Shown here one piece after another: positions 49,395-58,794 of a stretch of DNA of 62,209 bases. The stretch is taken from positions 1 through 62,209 of the forward strand of contig NZ_JACXAA010000023.1 of NCBI RefSeq assembly GCF_014699035.1, given 5' to 3'. Position numbers and translations under genes: made by a program. Numbering within the stretch: the first letter of the stretch is position 1; the number at the start of each line of letters is the position of its first letter. A model generated the notes under the pieces. It ran no database searches. It was not told the origin of the DNA and saw nothing but the letters and a program-made list of their open reading frames with translations. The stretch is from Spirosoma validum (GTDB lineage Bacteria > Bacteroidota > Bacteroidia > Cytophagales > Spirosomataceae).

Positions 49395-50837
49395 ATGAAA
49401 CTTCAACATTTATTTTTTGCCGCTGCGGTATTAGCCGTGGCACACACCGCTCAGGCGCAGGTAAAAGTGGGCGACAACCCCGGCGTTATCAACGGCGGCT
49501 CAGCCCTGGAAGTAGAAAGCACCAACAAGGGCTTACTCATGCCCCGCATTTCCCTGACTACCACCACCACCTGGGGCCTGGCGGGTACGGCTGTAGCGGG
49601 TATGAGTGTTTACAACAGTAACTCGGGTATCACCTCCAGCAATACGTCCTACCCGGCCTCAGGGGTGGGCGAGTATTACTGGGATGGCACGGGCTGGGTC
49701 AGCAAGAAAAGCGGAGCGGCCAGTAGTGCAGTAGCTGCCGACAACGGCTTGACGGTGGGTTACAACAGTGCGGGGAACATAGGCCTGGGGGGCACTTTGG
49801 CCAAGAATACGGACGTAGCCACAGCGGGCTTCAATCAATCCTTTAGCGGTACGGGCAATTTCGGTATCGGTACGAATGCGCCCGGCTCCAAGCTTACCGT
49901 TGTCAATGATAACGGGTCTGATGCGAAGGATGACATCGTTGTCCAGACGTATTCCTCGGCAACGACACCGGTCGTAATTCTGCAGTCATCGGGTGGTACG
50001 GTTGCCGCACCCGCCAATATAGCTAATGGCAGAAGCCTGGGCGGTTTTAATTTCAATGGTCGGATAAACGGCAGCCAAGCCTTTTTAAGTAATGTGCAGT
50101 CCTTTTATCAGGGTGATGGTACCACTGCGCTGAGTGACCTGCGATTAACTACCAGTAGTACCGAGCGCATGCGGATCGACCAGACTGGTAACGTAGGCAT
50201 TGGTATAACTGCACCTGCCTATCAACTGGATATTGATGGCGGCAGTGGTACTGCTATGCGGATTCAGAATGGTGGTGACCTGCGTTTTACGGTAGATAAT
50301 GATAACACGAAAGGCGTGGATCTTTACACGCCCAGCGGCAGTAACGCTTCATTTCGGTTCGCTGGATTTGGTACTGGCGCTGCCAGTGCAACCATCAATC
50401 TGACCACCGGAGCCGTTACGGGTAGCTCGGATAGCCGCCTGAAAGAAAACATCCATACAATCAAGGATGTGACCAGCCGTCTGATGAAACTGCGTCCGGT
50501 CACCTACAACTACAAAACAGATAAAGCGACTGTAGCGCCTGGCCTGATTGCCCAGGAAGTAGATAAAGTATTCCCGGACGTAGTAATTCGCCCTAAAACG
50601 GAGAAGGAATACTATAGCCTGTATTATCAGTACTTCACCCCCTACCTGATCAAAGGATTCCAGGAGCAGCAGGTCCAGATTGAAACGCTAAAGGCTGAGA
50701 ACGCGAAGCTAACTGCCCAGGTTGCTGAACTGGCCGAACTTAAGCTTGCCGTGGCCGACATTCGTCGGGAACTGGTAAAGGTAGCCGTTCGAAAAGTGAA
50801 CGTAACACCCAAAGGCAGCAAGGTAGCGAAACGCTAA
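49395..50837 (+). CDS. S74 chaperone-domain surface protein (locus 2)
   Basis: A 480-residue secreted protein. Signal peptide 1-21 (HTAQAQVKVGDNPGVINGGS). The N-terminal VKVGDNPGVINGGSALEVES and GLLMPRISL motifs are typical of Bacteroidetes tail-fibre-like proteins. The stalk (~100-335) includes GTGNFGIGTNAPGSKLTVVN and NVGIGITAPAYQLDIDGGSG. The S74 domain (~343-420) begins GSSDSRLKENIHTIKDV with the dyad Ser345/Lys350, and a coiled coil follows (~428-465). Chaperone-assisted trimer folding and self-cleavage are expected. It precedes the YFQQ gene on the same strand. Confidence 0.85.
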   Translation: MKLQHLFFAAAVLAVAHTAQAQVKVGDNPGVINGGSALEVESTNKGLLMPRISLTTTTTWGLAGTAVAGMSVYNSNSGITSSNTSYPASGVGEYYWDGTGWVSKKSGAASSAVAADNGLTVGYNSAGNIGLGGTLAKNTDVATAGFNQSFSGTGNFGIGTNAPGSKLTVVNDNGSDAKDDIVVQTYSSATTPVVILQSSGGTVAAPANIANGRSLGGFNFNGRINGSQAFLSNVQSFYQGDGTTALSDLRLTTSSTERMRIDQTGNVGIGITAPAYQLDIDGGSGTAMRIQNGGDLRFTVDNDNTKGVDLYTPSGSNASFRFAGFGTGAASATINLTTGAVTGSSDSRLKENIHTIKDVTSRLMKLRPVTYNYKTDKATVAPGLIAQEVDKVFPDVVIRPKTEKEYYSLYYQYFTPYLIKGFQEQQVQIETLKAENAKLTAQVAELAELKLAVADIRRELVKVAVRKVNVTPKGSKVAKR

Positions 50838-50851
50838 CCCCGTAAGTCGGC

Positions 50852-50882
50852 CGTGAGCGAGAAATAACAGTCATCGCTCACG
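50852..50882 (+). terminator. Hairpin between S74 and YFQQ genes
   Basis: CGTGAGCGA (50852-50860) pairs with TCGCTCACG (50874-50882) 14 bases after the S74 stop. No U-tract follows, so it may be an attenuator or mRNA-stability stem rather than a full terminator. Confidence 0.45.
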
Positions 50883-51052
50883 ACTGGCTACGCCCCTGAG
50901 CCACCGCCTACGTACCGGTTGCGTTATCAGTAAAAACCGCCCATCGGGGCCGGTTTGCCAGAAAGGCAGGCGCATCCTGCAGGATGTGCTTTCCCCGCGC
51001 AGAACGTGTCGAACCGATCTTATTTTTAGTATCAATTCTAACCAACACCTCC

Positions 51053-54000
51053 ATGAAGAGGAAACTTTATCTCTCTCTTGTTCTGCTGTGCATAACCCTG
51101 GCAGGCTACGGGCAGGGTAGCCAGATCAACAGCACCGTGCGCACCTACCCCGGAGGATACTACGGTGTTTATGGCCAGCTGACGTTCAATGCGGGCTATG
51201 TCGTTACGCCCAGGAACAGCCCCACCACCAGCTCGGTCTATTTCACCTCTGGCTCTAGTTGGACAGCGGCCTCGGATGGCTCTTACGTGGACGGCTACGC
51301 CGAAACCCAGGGCAAAACGGGCTTTACCTTCCCCGTGGGCCGGGAGGTGACCACCGATGCCAATGGCAATCCATCCCCCGCCGGGAACGGGTCGTTGCGG
51401 ACCGCAGGCTTTTCGGCCCCCACCGCTACGGCCTCTGATCGCTTTCAGGGGGCCTACTGGCAGACCAACCCCACCAACGCTACGTTGCCATCGGGGGCCA
51501 TGCCGTCGGCCAATGTCGGGACGGGAGTCCAGACCGTCAGCACAGTTGAGTACTGGGACATCAACGGAGCCGTTCCGGCTACGCTGACCCTAACCTGGGA
51601 TGCCACCAGTGCGCTGGCTACGCTGACCAGCAACACGCTGAGCAACCTGACTGTTGTGGGCTACAACCCCTCGACCAGTAAATGGGAGAATCTGGGCGCA
51701 GCCGCCGTGTCGGGCAGCTTGTCGGGCACGGGCACCATCAGCACCTCGGTAGCCGCTTTTGCGCCCAATACCTATACCGCCTACACCTTTGGTAGCCTGA
51801 CAACGAGCGCAACCGGAGTTGCGTATATCTACCTGCACAAGAATGCGACCGACGAAGACTCAAGCCCTGATTTTCCCTTCACCGTAACCGGGCCCAATAG
51901 CTTTACTGGTAGTTACTCGCTCAACGACCAGCACCCGACTAATTTCGTTCGGGACGTGGGCGCAACCGGTAACGGCGGCTTGTACGCCGTGGCCGGAAAT
52001 TCGGGCGCTAGCTATCCAGTCTATTATAGAGCGGCTAACTCATCTATTTGGACACAACTAGCTGGTCTGAGTGCCACTCGGATCGACGGCGGGCCAGACA
52101 ATGCGAATATTCACATGAATAGCGGGGGCAATGTCTATTACTATAATGGGACTACAACCACCAATCTAGGCTCTACCAATGCAGTCGATGTGGCCTTTGA
52201 CAAATCCGGCACTAACCGGGTCTTTTATGTCAATAGTAGTGGGCAGCTCTTTTATCAGAACGCAACCGCTGCCTCTGGCAGTTGGACCCAGGCTACAGGA
52301 ATAACCACGCAAAACATTGATGTTGCGCCAACCGGGCGGGTCGTCTCAACGGGTGGCACCAACTACGCAACGGTCTACATCTCTGACTTCAATGGGACCA
52401 ATTTAGTCAACCTGGGCAATCCTACGGGAAGTGGAGTAGGTGACGTGGCCGTTGGTGATGATGGGATTATTTATGCAATACAGAATAATATTGTTTACCG
52501 ATACTCCGGAGGCTATGCCGCTGGGGGCAGCTGGGTAGCCGAACCAACCAGTCGGCTGGCAGCCAGAATTACGGGGGGGAACAATGGGCAGATGTGGATC
52601 ACAGCGGGGTCGGGTGGTAACAATACGCCCTCAAGTATCTGGAGCCGCACAGCGGCTAATGGGTTCTGGATCGACGATGAGTCGGTACGCACCGCCGGCA
52701 GCAATTCAGTGCTCATTCCGGTAACGCCGGGCACCTACTCGGTCACGGAGACCACTACGTCAGGCTGGGACCTGGGGGCCATCGACGTGTACGATCCCAC
52801 CAACAACTCCACCGCCAACGTGGTGTCTGGCACGACTTCGGTCAACGTAGCGGCCGGCGAAGTGGTGCATCTGGTCTACCGCAACTTCCAGGTCACCAAC
52901 TTTCAGGTAGTCAACACCTGCACAGGTACACCCTATCTAGAGACCTTTGGCACGGGCAGCACCACCACGCTGGGCGGGCCATTAACAGGCCAGACCAGTT
53001 ACCATTACATCGGCACCAGTGGCGTATTCGTGCAAGATGGCTACTACATGGTGGCCAGCAACTCCTCGCAAGCAGCTGCCGGCGGTACTGCATTTGGCTC
53101 TTTTAATGATCACACCACGGGTGACGGCACGGGACGGATGATGCTGATCAATGCCAGCTACGACAAAGGGGAGTTTTTCCGGCGCCGATTCACGGGGCTG
53201 CTGCCGGGCACGGCCTATAGTTTCTCGGCCTGGATCATGAACCTGAATAATCTGTCAATCAAACCCAATGTACAGTTCCAAATCATCGATCCGGCGACCA
53301 AGACCGTCCTGGCCACCCTGGCTACGGGTGACATCACCACTGTCGGCCAGTGGGCTCAGTATCAGCTCCAGTTCACCGCCAGTCAGGGCGATGTCGACCT
53401 GGTATTAAGGAACAACAACATTGGAGGAGGGGGAAATGACTTGGCTCTGGATGACATCAGCTTCGGGCTGGCTCGTCCCAACCAGCCCCAGGTCAGTGTG
53501 ACGAACGGTACCTGCAATGCACCCGCTTCGCTGACGATCACCGCGCCAACGGGTGTCTCGCTGGAGTATAGCCTCGACGGAACGAACTTTCAGAGTAGTA
53601 CGGTGTTCAGCCCCGTTACACCCGGCAGCTATTCGGTAACAGCCCGCTACACCAATTCCGTAGGTTGCGTGTCGACGCCAGCTGCGGTGACGGTAACGGC
53701 TACGGCCTGCGTTCCCGACTTATCTCCGGTGATTTACGCTCGACCTTCGACCATCTATGGAACGACGCCCATTACAGTTGTGGTCGACGTGATAGAATTG
53801 TTGGGAACACCTACCAGTGGCACCGTTGTCGTCTATCTATCCAAGGACGCAAAGGTCAGCTTGAATTATGATATGAGTGCTACGCTGATCAACAGTCGGT
53901 CGGTACAGAATAGCGCCTGGACCGTGGATGCCAGCTCGAATTCGAATTACTATATTCTAACGACCAGTAATGTGGTGCCAGCGGGCGACAAGCTCTCGTT

Positions 54001-54139
54001 CGGTTTCACAGGTACATTGACGCCGGGAGCTACGACGGGTACGGTGACGATGAGTACGGTGATTAAAGGCGGTGGTGGTGGCGAAGTGCGGGTCAATAAT
54101 AACGTGGACGCGGACAAGATCGATTATTTTCAGCAGTAA
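51053..54139 (+). CDS. Large secreted adhesin-like protein with YFQQ tail (locus 2)
   Basis: About 1028 residues from the ATG at 51053 (MKRKLYLSLVLLCITLAGYG). Residues ~280-540 hold propeller-like repeats (GGLYAVAGNSGASYPVYYRA, GGNVYYYNGTTTTNLGST). About 620-820 is a beta-sandwich with ETFGTGSTTTLGGPLTG, YDKGEFFRRRFTGLLPGTAY and a NNIGGGGNDLALDDISFG end, as in carbohydrate-binding-like domains. An Ig-like unit (~825-885) follows, and then the YFQQ domain (~888-1028, DLSPVIYARPSTIYGTTPIT to NNNVDADKIDYFQQ). There is no T9SS motif, so the tail itself is a candidate sorting or anchoring signal. An upstream ATG at 50984 is rejected because it hides the signal peptide. Confidence 0.8.
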   Translation: MKRKLYLSLVLLCITLAGYGQGSQINSTVRTYPGGYYGVYGQLTFNAGYVVTPRNSPTTSSVYFTSGSSWTAASDGSYVDGYAETQGKTGFTFPVGREVTTDANGNPSPAGNGSLRTAGFSAPTATASDRFQGAYWQTNPTNATLPSGAMPSANVGTGVQTVSTVEYWDINGAVPATLTLTWDATSALATLTSNTLSNLTVVGYNPSTSKWENLGAAAVSGSLSGTGTISTSVAAFAPNTYTAYTFGSLTTSATGVAYIYLHKNATDEDSSPDFPFTVTGPNSFTGSYSLNDQHPTNFVRDVGATGNGGLYAVAGNSGASYPVYYRAANSSIWTQLAGLSATRIDGGPDNANIHMNSGGNVYYYNGTTTTNLGSTNAVDVAFDKSGTNRVFYVNSSGQLFYQNATAASGSWTQATGITTQNIDVAPTGRVVSTGGTNYATVYISDFNGTNLVNLGNPTGSGVGDVAVGDDGIIYAIQNNIVYRYSGGYAAGGSWVAEPTSRLAARITGGNNGQMWITAGSGGNNTPSSIWSRTAANGFWIDDESVRTAGSNSVLIPVTPGTYSVTETTTSGWDLGAIDVYDPTNNSTANVVSGTTSVNVAAGEVVHLVYRNFQVTNFQVVNTCTGTPYLETFGTGSTTTLGGPLTGQTSYHYIGTSGVFVQDGYYMVASNSSQAAAGGTAFGSFNDHTTGDGTGRMMLINASYDKGEFFRRRFTGLLPGTAYSFSAWIMNLNNLSIKPNVQFQIIDPATKTVLATLATGDITTVGQWAQYQLQFTASQGDVDLVLRNNNIGGGGNDLALDDISFGLARPNQPQVSVTNGTCNAPASLTITAPTGVSLEYSLDGTNFQSSTVFSPVTPGSYSVTARYTNSVGCVSTPAAVTVTATACVPDLSPVIYARPSTIYGTTPITVVVDVIELLGTPTSGTVVVYLSKDAKVSLNYDMSATLINSRSVQNSAWTVDASSNSNYYILTTSNVVPAGDKLSFGFTGTLTPGATTGTVTMSTVIKGGGGGEVRVNNNVDADKIDYFQQ

Positions 54140-54145
54140 CTACGT

Positions 54146-54194
54146 AATGTCTCTACCCGTCTGCGGCTCTGAACCGCAGACGGGTAGAGACATT
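54146..54194 (+). terminator. 21-bp hairpin after YFQQ gene (locus 2)
   Basis: Perfect stem 54146-54166 / 54174-54194 with the 7-base loop CTCTGAA, followed by TTT. It begins 6 bases after the YFQQ stop codon. An almost identical hairpin, with the loop reverse-complemented and a compensated base pair, follows the remnant at 59177. Confidence 0.75.
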
Positions 54195-54225
54195 TTACGA
54201 CAAAAAGCGATTGGGTAAAGCAAAC

Positions 54226-54239
54226 GGACTGGACAGTCC
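54226..54239 (+). promoter_or_regulatory. Possible TetR operator
   Basis: GGACTG-GA-CAGTCC is a perfect 6-2-6 dyad 66 bases before the TetR ATG. In the duplicated stretch near 59268 the right half is changed to CGGCCC, so the dyad is lost where no intact gene follows. Confidence 0.4.
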
Positions 54240-54305
54240 ATTCATTCGAGCCGTTTTATTGACAAAACGATTCAAACTGGATACAACAGAGATCTCATTT
54301 TAGCA

Positions 54306-54956
54306 ATGCACAAACAAGCTGAAATTCGCCAACGAATCATGAACGCTCTGGAGGAGGTTATGAGCGAGCAGGGAATGATGGGTGTTTCCGTTGGGGTGAT
54401 TGCCCAAAAAGCCAACGTGAATAAGGGACTCATTTACCGACACTTCGGCGGGGTGAAGGGACTGCTGAATTATTACATCCGGGATAGCAACGCGTTTCCG
54501 CATTTCACCCTTGACTATCTGGAGCAACTTTCTCTGGTGCAGTCTGACGATGCCGCCCGACTCTGGTCGGGGCTGATAATTCAATTTTTTCGCCAGCTGC
54601 GCTCCTCAAAAGCCAGTCGGGAAGTGCTCATCAATAGCTTGGTCCGCGATAAGGGACTGGCAGAAACCATTCACCAGACCCAGCATCAGCAGCTGACGGG
54701 TCTGTTACAACGGGGTTCACCAGCCCAGGAGGCTGACAGTCCGGCTATACTGGCGATTCTGCTGGGAGGGTTATATTACCTGACCATTCTGGCCCACAAC
54801 AACCAGCCGATGCTGGGCATTGACCTGCGAAGCGAAGCGGGTTGGCAAGGAGTGGAAGAGTCTATTCGCTTGATTTATAGTAAGCTTACTAAATCCGACA
54901 GGCACGCCCATTCGCTGCGGGACCAACCGCTTTCGACCCACTCGCAGGCGGCCTAA
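54306..54956 (+). CDS. TetR-family regulator linked to YFQQ locus 2
   Basis: A 216-residue TetR regulator. The HTH is VGVIAQKANVNKGLIYRHFG (~30-50). The ligand domain carries strings shared with the paralogue at 59474-60112: AILLGGLYYLTILAHNNQPM and LGIDLRSEAGWQGVE. It follows the YFQQ gene in the same direction, as the paralogue follows YFQQ locus 3, so the pairing appears conserved. Regulation of the neighbouring surface genes is inferred from that. Confidence 0.88.
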   Translation: MHKQAEIRQRIMNALEEVMSEQGMMGVSVGVIAQKANVNKGLIYRHFGGVKGLLNYYIRDSNAFPHFTLDYLEQLSLVQSDDAARLWSGLIIQFFRQLRSSKASREVLINSLVRDKGLAETIHQTQHQQLTGLLQRGSPAQEADSPAILAILLGGLYYLTILAHNNQPMLGIDLRSEAGWQGVEESIRLIYSKLTKSDRHAHSLRDQPLSTHSQAA

Positions 54957-55356
54957 GCACTATGTCCTTGACTGATCAACATGAAATCTACGGATAAACC
55001 GTAGTAGATCTCCGGCGTTTTCAATCTATTCTTCCTTTTGTTGGATCAGCCCACTGTTACACCAAGTCTTACGGACGAAGAACTGATTCGTCGATCTTAT
55101 CCACTCAATCAACTCTTTGTCAGAAGAACATCTTGACTAGCGGCATATGGTCTAAAGTCTCCCAATCACTGTCTATGGATCACGCCGGATAGGGTACCAG
55201 CAGACAGGCCCAGCTAATGAGTAAGCCTGTTCCCCATGGTGACCGCTGATGAAGAGTAAGCTAAGAGGGTTTTGGATCACGTGGAGGATACGGTAAAGAA
55301 TTCGTATTATTTTTTTCTGCATTTTATTGTTCAATCTACTTAAAACCAATTTATTA
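54957..55356. other. Intergenic region with a TetR-gene hairpin
   Basis: CTACGG-ATAAA-CCGTAG (54988-55004) is a short hairpin 31 bases after the TetR stop and may end its transcript. The remaining ~350 bases hold no gene I can support; the AT-rich end near 55300 probably contains the promoter of the T9SS gene. Confidence 0.4.
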
Positions 55357-58230
55357 ATGAAAAAAGCACTACGTATGTTATTGGGTTTATGGCTGGTGGC
55401 GGGAAGCCTGAATCGAAGCTGGGCACAGTGCCCGGCGGCCAGCTCTTACGCCACCTCCACGACGGCGGCTACCTGCCCTTCCAATGGCGTGATCCAGTTG
55501 ACTAACCCGGCTGATGTGGCCGTATCGGGGGGGAGGGGTGTTCCAGAAGCGGTTTATACCATTACGGCCGGACCCGCTGGCGGTGGCTATCAGACCACGG
55601 GGCAAAGTGCCAATCAATTTCAGGGCCTCCCCCCCGGTACGTACACCGTGACGGTGTCCAAACCCGGTTGCCCCGATGTGGTTGTCAGCGGGATCACCGT
55701 CAACACTACTTACACGCCTATTAGCCTGATCGCAACCGTAAGTAACATCTGCGCCAACGGCCAGCCCGGCGGGACCATCAATGCTTCAGCATCGGGTGGT
55801 CTGGCCCCCATCCAGTACGCCTTTGTGCAATCGCCTAATGCCAACATTGCGGACAATCTGCTAACCTATGGCCCGGCCTCCTCAACGGCTACGGGTGGCT
55901 ACGGCCTGTTTCAAGTGCGGGCCAAGGATGGTTGCGGGGTATTTACCACCAACACGGTCGATGTGGAACCCATTGCTAAACCGGCGTATTTTACTTTCGA
56001 TGGCACGGCCAAAGACTGTCAGACATACGGCATCAAGGGCAATCTCTCTTCCACATCCGACAATCAATCCGTCAGTAGTCCGTATGTTGGTACGTATACC
56101 CTGGAGTTCTTTGACATAACCGCCACTAACCCCTGCGCTATTCCGGGTGGTGCAACTCCCTTTAAGACGATTCAGGCTACTTCTCAAAGTGATCTCAACT
56201 TTGATCTGGCCAAAACCCACGGCAAGTTTGTGGTGCGTACGACTGGTCCGTGTGGCGATGTCACTACGTTCTGTTACGATCTGGCCAGTACCCTGGCGCC
56301 CATTGTTGCTTTCCGGACTGCACCCTCCTGTCAGCAATTCAATGGAACCAACGGCACCGACATCCAACTCAAGACCGGTTACTTTGCGGGTCCCGGCAGC
56401 ATCACCATCAGCAGCGCGGGACCAGGGAACCCCGTCCTGGCGACCGGTACGTTTTCGCAGACCGCCACCGAGACGACAAGGGGGGTTGTGTTTCCGGTGG
56501 CTTATGACCCTCAGGGGTACCTGGCGCAGGTCACCGATGCCTGCGGGGTGGTTTACTCTTATACGATAACTACGCCCCCGGGCGCTGGTGATGCCGTCAC
56601 TGCCGACGTCTTTTATACCAATCTGGAGTGCGCTAATCAGATTGGAGCCAAACAAACTTGGTTCAAGCTGACGGGTGGCGTAAAGGGCTTATTTGACAGT
56701 GGATCATCGGTCCAGGTCGTAGCCGGGCCCTCCGGACCGATTTCACCAGCGATTCAAGCCTTTCCGATCGGCGACCTGGATATATATAAAGTCCGTAACC
56801 TACCCCCCGGCACCTACACCGCGCAAATTAACACGAGCACTACTGGCTGCGGCCCCACCAGCTTTACGTTTGCCGTACCTCCCAATTCACCCTCCTCGCC
56901 CGGTTTAACCTACAACCTGACAGGCTCCGTGCAGGCTTTCTGCGGGGGTACGGGTAGTCTGGCGATCTCCTTCAACTGGAACGGAGGTACCGACGTGACC
57001 TATACGGTAACCAATTCGAGCGGTCAAGCGATTGCCAGTAATACCTCAGGTGTCTTTACGAATCTGCCCGCGGATACCTATACCGTAACAGCTTCGGCCA
57101 CCACCTATTGTGACAATAATTTTACCCAAACCAAAACCTTTACCATTCCCGGACCCAACTCGGTTCCCGTTATTGAGAAGAAAGTAGGTATCATCTGTGA
57201 AAATGGGAACACGGCAACGGCCACAGGTCAGGCACTTTTTCGCTTCACTGGCTTTGCGCCCTATCAGTTCGAAATCAGTCCATCCGGCACCAACTCCTGG
57301 TCAACTATTGCCACCGGGATTACTGCTTCCGATTACGTGGTGAGCAACCTGGCTGCCAACGCGACCTACGATTTTCGCCTGACGGACAACTGCGGCAAAT
57401 CGACGGTGACTACGGTTTCGATTAAACCATTAGACGCCCAAACCGTTGAAAATACGCTCAATCCCTGTAACGGGCAAAACTACACGCTCAGTGCCGCTGA
57501 CTTCCCCGGGGCTACATATAGCTGGACCAAGGATGGCAACCCCATCTCGACCAATCGGGAAATTACCTTCTCACCCTACCAGTCCATCAATAATGGTCAG
57601 TATGTGGTAACCATTACCCTGCCTCAGGGTTGCGTGGTACGAACGTCCACGGCTAACCTTAACAGTGGCAACTGCGGTGGGCCTCTTCCCGTAAATCTGA
57701 TCGCCTTTGATGCCAAGTTGCTGGCAGACCAAACGGTTCAGTTGGATTGGGTAACGGCCAGCGAGCAGAACAACGCTTACTTTGAGCTGGAGCGCAGCAA
57801 AGACCTTGTGGCGATTGAGCCTATCGGCCGGGTGATGGCCGCGGAAGGCAAGGCGTTGAGTGGTCATAATTATCGCTACGTGGACACTCAGCCTCAGTGG
57901 GGCACGAGTTACTATCGACTTCGGCAGGTCGATCAGAGCGGAGCCTCGGTAGCCTACCCCTGGCAGGTAGTGGTGATACGGGATGAAGCCTACGGGGTAA
58001 TGCCCAACCCGGTGCTGGACCAGCGCTTCAGCGTGAGCCTGGACGAACCACAAACCGCTAAGGTGCAGCTCTTCGGCGCTGATGGTCGTCAGATAAGTCT
58101 GGATCGAAATGCGCTAAGTAGCCATCGTCTGGAATTGAGACCGAGCAGCGTATTGCCGGCCGGGGTGTATGTGCTGCTGGTTGAAGAACGTGGACAATCT
58201 CGATCTCATCGCCTGATAGTGGCCCCTTGA
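55357..58230 (+). CDS. Large T9SS type A cargo with repeated beta domains
   Basis: About 957 residues from the ATG at 55357 (MKKALRMLLGLWLVAGSLNR; cut near SWAQ). The N-terminal ~750 residues are SprB/PKD-like beta domains with strings such as GLPPGTYTVTVSKPGCPDVV, NLPPGTYTAQI and NLPADTYTVTASATTYC. Next is a FN3-like module common before T9SS tails (LPVNLIAFDAKLLADQTVQL, SYYRLRQVDQSGAS), and a C-terminal T9SS type A domain (VMPNPVLDQRFSVSLDEPQT to LIVAP). Probably exported by the Por system and surface attached; adhesion or gliding roles are guesses. A 46-residue peptide gene starts 50 bases downstream. Confidence 0.85.
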   Translation: MKKALRMLLGLWLVAGSLNRSWAQCPAASSYATSTTAATCPSNGVIQLTNPADVAVSGGRGVPEAVYTITAGPAGGGYQTTGQSANQFQGLPPGTYTVTVSKPGCPDVVVSGITVNTTYTPISLIATVSNICANGQPGGTINASASGGLAPIQYAFVQSPNANIADNLLTYGPASSTATGGYGLFQVRAKDGCGVFTTNTVDVEPIAKPAYFTFDGTAKDCQTYGIKGNLSSTSDNQSVSSPYVGTYTLEFFDITATNPCAIPGGATPFKTIQATSQSDLNFDLAKTHGKFVVRTTGPCGDVTTFCYDLASTLAPIVAFRTAPSCQQFNGTNGTDIQLKTGYFAGPGSITISSAGPGNPVLATGTFSQTATETTRGVVFPVAYDPQGYLAQVTDACGVVYSYTITTPPGAGDAVTADVFYTNLECANQIGAKQTWFKLTGGVKGLFDSGSSVQVVAGPSGPISPAIQAFPIGDLDIYKVRNLPPGTYTAQINTSTTGCGPTSFTFAVPPNSPSSPGLTYNLTGSVQAFCGGTGSLAISFNWNGGTDVTYTVTNSSGQAIASNTSGVFTNLPADTYTVTASATTYCDNNFTQTKTFTIPGPNSVPVIEKKVGIICENGNTATATGQALFRFTGFAPYQFEISPSGTNSWSTIATGITASDYVVSNLAANATYDFRLTDNCGKSTVTTVSIKPLDAQTVENTLNPCNGQNYTLSAADFPGATYSWTKDGNPISTNREITFSPYQSINNGQYVVTITLPQGCVVRTSTANLNSGNCGGPLPVNLIAFDAKLLADQTVQLDWVTASEQNNAYFELERSKDLVAIEPIGRVMAAEGKALSGHNYRYVDTQPQWGTSYYRLRQVDQSGASVAYPWQVVVIRDEAYGVMPNPVLDQRFSVSLDEPQTAKVQLFGADGRQISLDRNALSSHRLELRPSSVLPAGVYVLLVEERGQSRSHRLIVAP

Positions 58231-58279
58231 GGATCCCTGTACTGACGACGATACACACAGGTAAACTAAAAAAAACGGC

Positions 58280-58420
58280 ATGAAAACTACCCGTACGTAC
58301 AAACCGACAACGTTAATCCGGAAATCCTACCAGTCCCCGCACGTGAGAAAACTGGGCAGCGTCGGCCAATTAACGTTGAAACTCGGCTCGCTTAGTGATG
58401 GCATGAGCGGCCACCTGTAA
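58280..58420 (+). CDS. Lasso-type leader peptide / RiPP precursor (46 aa)
   Basis: A 46-residue peptide starting MKTTRTYKPTTLIRKSYQSP and ending SLSDGMSGHL. The stretch YQSPHVRKLGSVGQLT (residues 17-32) matches the lasso-peptide leader pattern YxxPxLxxxGxxxxxT at Tyr17, Pro20, Gly26 and Thr32, with Val22 for Leu. If cut two residues after the Thr signal, as in lasso peptides, the core would be the 13 residues from Lys34, with Asp40 at position 7, which could take part in ring formation; Lys at position 1 is unusual. No cyclase, protease, RRE or transporter gene lies in the window, so it is an orphan precursor or belongs to a distant cluster. A hairpin follows it. Confidence 0.55.
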   Translation: MKTTRTYKPTTLIRKSYQSPHVRKLGSVGQLTLKLGSLSDGMSGHL

Positions 58421-58444
58421 AAACATGCCCGCCGGAACGTTGCC

Positions 58445-58491
58445 AAAACCGTCTAATTTATCTTGAGTACTTGGGCAAAACAGACGGTTTT
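58445..58491 (+). terminator. Hairpin after the RiPP-like gene
   Basis: AAAACCGTCT (58445-58454) pairs with AGACGGTTTT (58482-58491), ending in a T run, 24 bases past the peptide stop codon. It supports this peptide being a real transcribed gene. Confidence 0.55.
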
Positions 58492-58794
58492 TGCTAGGGC
58501 TTCATTCCGCACGTTTCCCCGAGAACTGCCAACTTTTTTGTCTGAGTTTATTGATGGTGGGCAGTTGTGTCATTTCGTACCCTGAATGTAATTTATCAGA
58601 TTCCTAACTTAGCCCTTTTCAATTGAGGGGACGGGTTTCAATCGGATAATACGATCGCGTATTGTTTCCAACCAAATCGCTTCTACCAGCAGACCAGAGG
58701 ATGCCAAAGGAGAGCCACGAACTCATTCGCTTCCATGGCGGGTAGGCTATGTTTCTTGGGTCAACAGTGCGGCAAGGTAATTGGGACAAAAAAG

